Source of the DNA: Actinomycetota bacterium
GTDB taxonomy: Bacteria > Actinomycetota > Thermoleophilia > RBG-16-64-13
Reading direction: 5' to 3'
Length of the DNA stretch: 8,045 nt
Assembly: GCA_003157225.1 (NCBI GenBank)
Contig: PMIZ01000166.1
Coordinates: 237 to 8,281 of the forward strand
Positions 6,021-8,045 of the stretch are shown here, one piece after another (position 1 is the first letter of the stretch; every line of letters starts with the position of its first letter). The notes under the pieces were generated by a model. It made no database searches and was not told the origin of the DNA. It worked only from the letters and a program-made list of their open reading frames with translations. The position numbers and the translations under genes were made by a program.

Positions 6021-7396
6021 CTCGTTTGTTCTCACGCATGGGCGTGCGGGACCGCCTGCTGCTCGCGGTGCTGGGCACGGTGGCGGTTGCGCTCATCACG
6101 GTGACCGTCGCCTTCAATCTGCTTCTCTCGGTGAGCCTCAACGCTGACGCCGACAAGCGGCTCAAGACCATGGTGGACGCCGCGGCCAACACCGCTATCA
6201 GGATCAATGAGAAGGGCGAGGTCACGTTCCCGAAGCCGACGGGCGACATCAAGGACCTGGGATCGCAAGTATGGGTGTTCTACCACGGCAAGACGGCGAG
6301 CAGTCCCGATGTGAACGCCGTGCTCGAGGCGGCGGCGAAATCTTTGGACGGCCAACTGGCTCAGTATCGGAACTTGCCGGAACAGGAAGTGCGGCTGTTG
6401 GGCGTGCCCTTGTACGATACTCAGGGCAAGGTACGCGAGGGGACGATCGTGGCAGCGCTCTACACGGGTTCGTATGCCCGCACGCAACGGATCGCTCTGG
6501 TGGGCACCGCGGCGTTGACCGCTCTCCTCCTTATCGTCGTGGGCTTCGCCGGTCGCTGGGTGCTGAACGCCGCTCTTCGCCCGGTCTCGCGCATGACGAG
6601 CGAAGCGGAGGCCTGGAGCACTGAGGACATCGATCGGCGCTTCGAGATGGGCGAACCGCACGACGAGGTAACCCAACTGGCCCACACGCTCGACGGCCTG
6701 CTCGATCGGCTGGCCGCCAGTTTCCAGCGCGAGCAGCGCTTTTCCGCGGAGGTTTCTCACCAACTTCGCACTCCGCTGGCCAAGATCAAGGCCGAGGCCG
6801 AACTGGCCCTCAGACGCGAGCGGGATCATGCCTACTACCAGGAGGCACTCGCCTCGGTGTCCCACGGTGCCGACCAGATGGCCCGCACGGTGGAGACCTT
6901 GCTTGCCGCCGCGCAGAAGGAAGGCAGTCTCGCTCGGGGCAGGGCGGACGCGAAGAAGGTGCTCGAGGACCTGGCCAAATCGGTGGCGGTGCTCGCCGCC
7001 GGGAAGTCGCTGGAGGTGACAGTCGACGCACCGGCCCGCGATCTGCGGGTAGGCGTAGGCGCCGATCTCGCGACGCAGATCATCCAGCCGGTCGTGGAGA
7101 ACGCCTGTCGCTTTGCCCACCACAAGGTGGTCCTCGGAGCGGCCCGTAGCGGCAAGGAGATTCAGTTCACCGTAGAGGACGACGGTCCCGGAGTGGCCGA
7201 GGAGGAGAAGGAGAAGATCTTCGACCCGGGCGTGCGCGGATCAGCGGCTGCAAGTGAGCGGACCGCGTCCCGCGGAGCCGGCCTGGGCCTCCCCCTGGCT
7301 CGGCGCCTCGCCCGGGCAGCCGCGGGTGACGTGGAGGTCGGCCCGAGCATGATCGGCACCGGCGCCCGTTTCATAGTAAGGTTGCCGGCCGGCTAA
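6017..7396 (+). CDS. HAMP-type sensor histidine kinase partnering the response regulator
   Basis: Starting at GTG 6017 (GTGA overlap with the regulator's TGA) the product is 459 aa. The overlap favours this start; ATG 6038, seven residues in, is the alternative. The order is: membrane helix (about 14-39), an extracytoplasmic sensor segment of about 115 residues (40-156), a second helix (158-180), a HAMP domain (about 181-236), then the dimerisation domain with the H-box FSAEVSHQLRTPL (phospho-acceptor H248). The ATP-binding domain has an N box QPVVENACRFA (N362), a G1 box VEDDGPGV (386-393), an F-box-like IFDPGVRG and a G2 box GAGLGLPLARRLA (421-433). All catalytic motifs are present, so it should autophosphorylate and pass phosphate to D54 of the regulator. 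The sensor segment shows no recognisable ligand domain, so the stimulus is unknown. It may continue upstream reading frames only by chance. Family call confident. Confidence 0.95.
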   Translation: MTRLFSRMGVRDRLLLAVLGTVAVALITVTVAFNLLLSVSLNADADKRLKTMVDAAANTAIRINEKGEVTFPKPTGDIKDLGSQVWVFYHGKTASSPDVNAVLEAAAKSLDGQLAQYRNLPEQEVRLLGVPLYDTQGKVREGTIVAALYTGSYARTQRIALVGTAALTALLLIVVGFAGRWVLNAALRPVSRMTSEAEAWSTEDIDRRFEMGEPHDEVTQLAHTLDGLLDRLAASFQREQRFSAEVSHQLRTPLAKIKAEAELALRRERDHAYYQEALASVSHGADQMARTVETLLAAAQKEGSLARGRADAKKVLEDLAKSVAVLAAGKSLEVTVDAPARDLRVGVGADLATQIIQPVVENACRFAHHKVVLGAARSGKEIQFTVEDDGPGVAEEEKEKIFDPGVRGSAAASERTASRGAGLGLPLARRLARAAAGDVEVGPSMIGTGARFIVRLPAG

Positions 7397-7607
7397 CAGC
7401 CTCCGGGCCGCCAAAGAACGAAGCCGCGGCCGCCAGAACGCACCGGATGGCGCGGCGCCAGTAGGCTGCCCGCCGCCGCCGCAGCCACGGACCCTCCGGA
7501 GAAGCCCGGCTCGTTTCGCCCCTAGAGCGAAGCGAATAGAGTCGCTACCTGAGGGTGAGGGCCGGCAGGGCCGTCGCTAGCAGTAAGGAGTGGCGGCTAG
7601 GTTTGCG
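7397..7607. other. Convergent spacer between the kinase and phosphorylase genes; weak hairpins only
   Basis: Both flanking genes end toward this spacer, so terminators are expected. Hairpins seen are GGCTGC/GCAGCC (7464-7469 with 7481-7486), CGTTTCGC with GCGAAGCG (7512-7519 with 7527-7534, one wobble) and GCCGTCGC with GTGGCGGC (7570-7577 with 7590-7597, two wobbles, followed by TAGGTTTG). None has a real T tract on either strand. The last is the best candidate for terminating the kinase transcript, at low confidence. Confidence 0.3.
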
Positions 7608-8045
7608 TCAGCGATACCAGAGTATATGGCCACACTCCAAGGGTACGTGGGCCGACGGATGCCAGGGCACGACGCGTGGAGTGTAGTCCCCCAGCGGACG
7701 GCCGGCAGGTATGACGGCGCGGAACGGGTAGGACGCGGCGGAGCCTCGCTTCTTCTTGAGCGCGCCCAGATCGGTCATCAGCACGTGCCGCTCGGGCGCT
7801 TCGCCCGGAAGGGGATCGGCGTAGACCTCCACAAGCACCGCCTGCGGCGGGACCTGTCCCAGCTCGAGCTCCACCTTGAACTCGTGCACGCGGCCATCCG
7901 TCCGGTCGGACGTACTCGCCTCGACGTCGACGAACCTGATCTCGCTCCAGTGCTCGTCGAGCGAGGTGCGCCACGCTTCGATGCTCGCGGCGACCTCGTC
8001 CGGCCGGGGTGTGCTCGCCGTCTCGGCGCCGGAGTCACCGACCCG
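7608..8045 (-). CDS. glgP: Alpha-glucan (glycogen-type) phosphorylase, C-terminal 145 residues
   Basis: The minus-strand frame is open from the window edge (8045) to TGA at 7610-7608, with the coding strand entering in frame, so the gene continues to the right. The 145 residues match the C-terminal tail of the bacterial alpha-glucan family phosphorylases: W..SLDEHWSEIRF, then V.LELGQVPPQAVLVEVYADPL, then YPFRAVIPAGRPLGDYTPRVVP and the ending HVPLECGHILWYR. These enzymes phosphorolyse glycogen or maltodextrin to glucose-1-phosphate with pyridoxal phosphate. The catalytic and cofactor-binding regions lie outside the window, so activity cannot be judged here. GTG 7889 is an internal codon, not the start: homologous sequence continues upstream of it. 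It converges on the kinase gene and shows no functional link to it. Confidence 0.85.
   Translation of the reverse strand, partial: RVGDSGAETASTPRPDEVAASIEAWRTSLDEHWSEIRFVDVEASTSDRTDGRVHEFKVELELGQVPPQAVLVEVYADPLPGEAPERHVLMTDLGALKKKRGSAASYPFRAVIPAGRPLGDYTPRVVPWHPSAHVPLECGHILWYR

Noticed and set aside
5268..6035. 255-codon minus-strand frame opposite the response regulator
   Set aside because: Same reason: the plus strand encodes a complete OmpR-family protein and the minus frame shows no recognisable domain.
6032..7123. 363-codon open frame on the minus strand opposite the histidine kinase
   Set aside because: It is antisense to a gene with all kinase motifs. Its translation is Arg/His/Gly-rich without family-like patterns, typical of a shadow frame in GC-rich DNA.
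7397..7607. tRNA or other RNA gene in the convergent spacer
   Set aside because: No cloverleaf arms, T-loop sequence or conserved tRNA bases could be assembled; only short unrelated hairpins.

Overview
The window is GC-rich throughout and uses GC-rich codons, GTG as well as ATG starts, and short or overlapping gene junctions. CHRD-domain, DUF998 and 7TM-GGDEF-EAL proteins lying next to an alpha-glucan phosphorylase fit a high-GC free-living bacterium, most likely a deep-branching Actinomycetota (a Coriobacteriia- or Thermoleophilia-like lineage). Taxonomy is inference: there is no rRNA or other phylogenetic marker here. No mobile element, CRISPR array, tRNA or rRNA was seen.

Layout. (1) 1-507, minus: the first 169 residues of a membrane-anchored CHRD-domain protein, running off the left edge. 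(2) 508-894: gene-free spacer with three back-to-back perfect hairpins (631-724) and weak promoter-like sequences. (3) 895-1716, plus: a tryptophan-rich, probably beta-sandwich protein with some resemblance to DUF3472, converging on the next gene with only 18 bp between. (4) 4814-1735, minus: a two-gene operon in which a 7TM-PAS-GGDEF-EAL cyclic-di-GMP enzyme is followed, with a 4-bp ATGA overlap, by a six-helix DUF998 membrane protein. (5) 4815-5351: a 537-bp divergent intergenic region. Its right half holds an OmpR/PmrA-type direct repeat (two TTCAGG half-sites, 11-bp period), a -10-like element and a long leader with nested, potentially alternative hairpins. (6) 5352-7396, plus: an OmpR-family response regulator and its HAMP-type sensor histidine kinase, joined by a 4-bp GTGA overlap. 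(7) 7397-7607: convergent spacer with no convincing terminator. (8) 8045-7608, minus: the C-terminal 145 residues of an alpha-glucan (glycogen-type) phosphorylase, running off the right edge.

Functionally the window is mostly signalling. One membrane sensor feeds cyclic-di-GMP turnover and the divergently transcribed two-component pair feeds transcription. The response regulator probably binds the direct repeat upstream of its own operon. The parts most deserving a second look are the two structured, untranslated stretches (631-724 and 5172-5311) and the coupling of an otherwise uncharacterised DUF998 protein to a cyclic-di-GMP enzyme.
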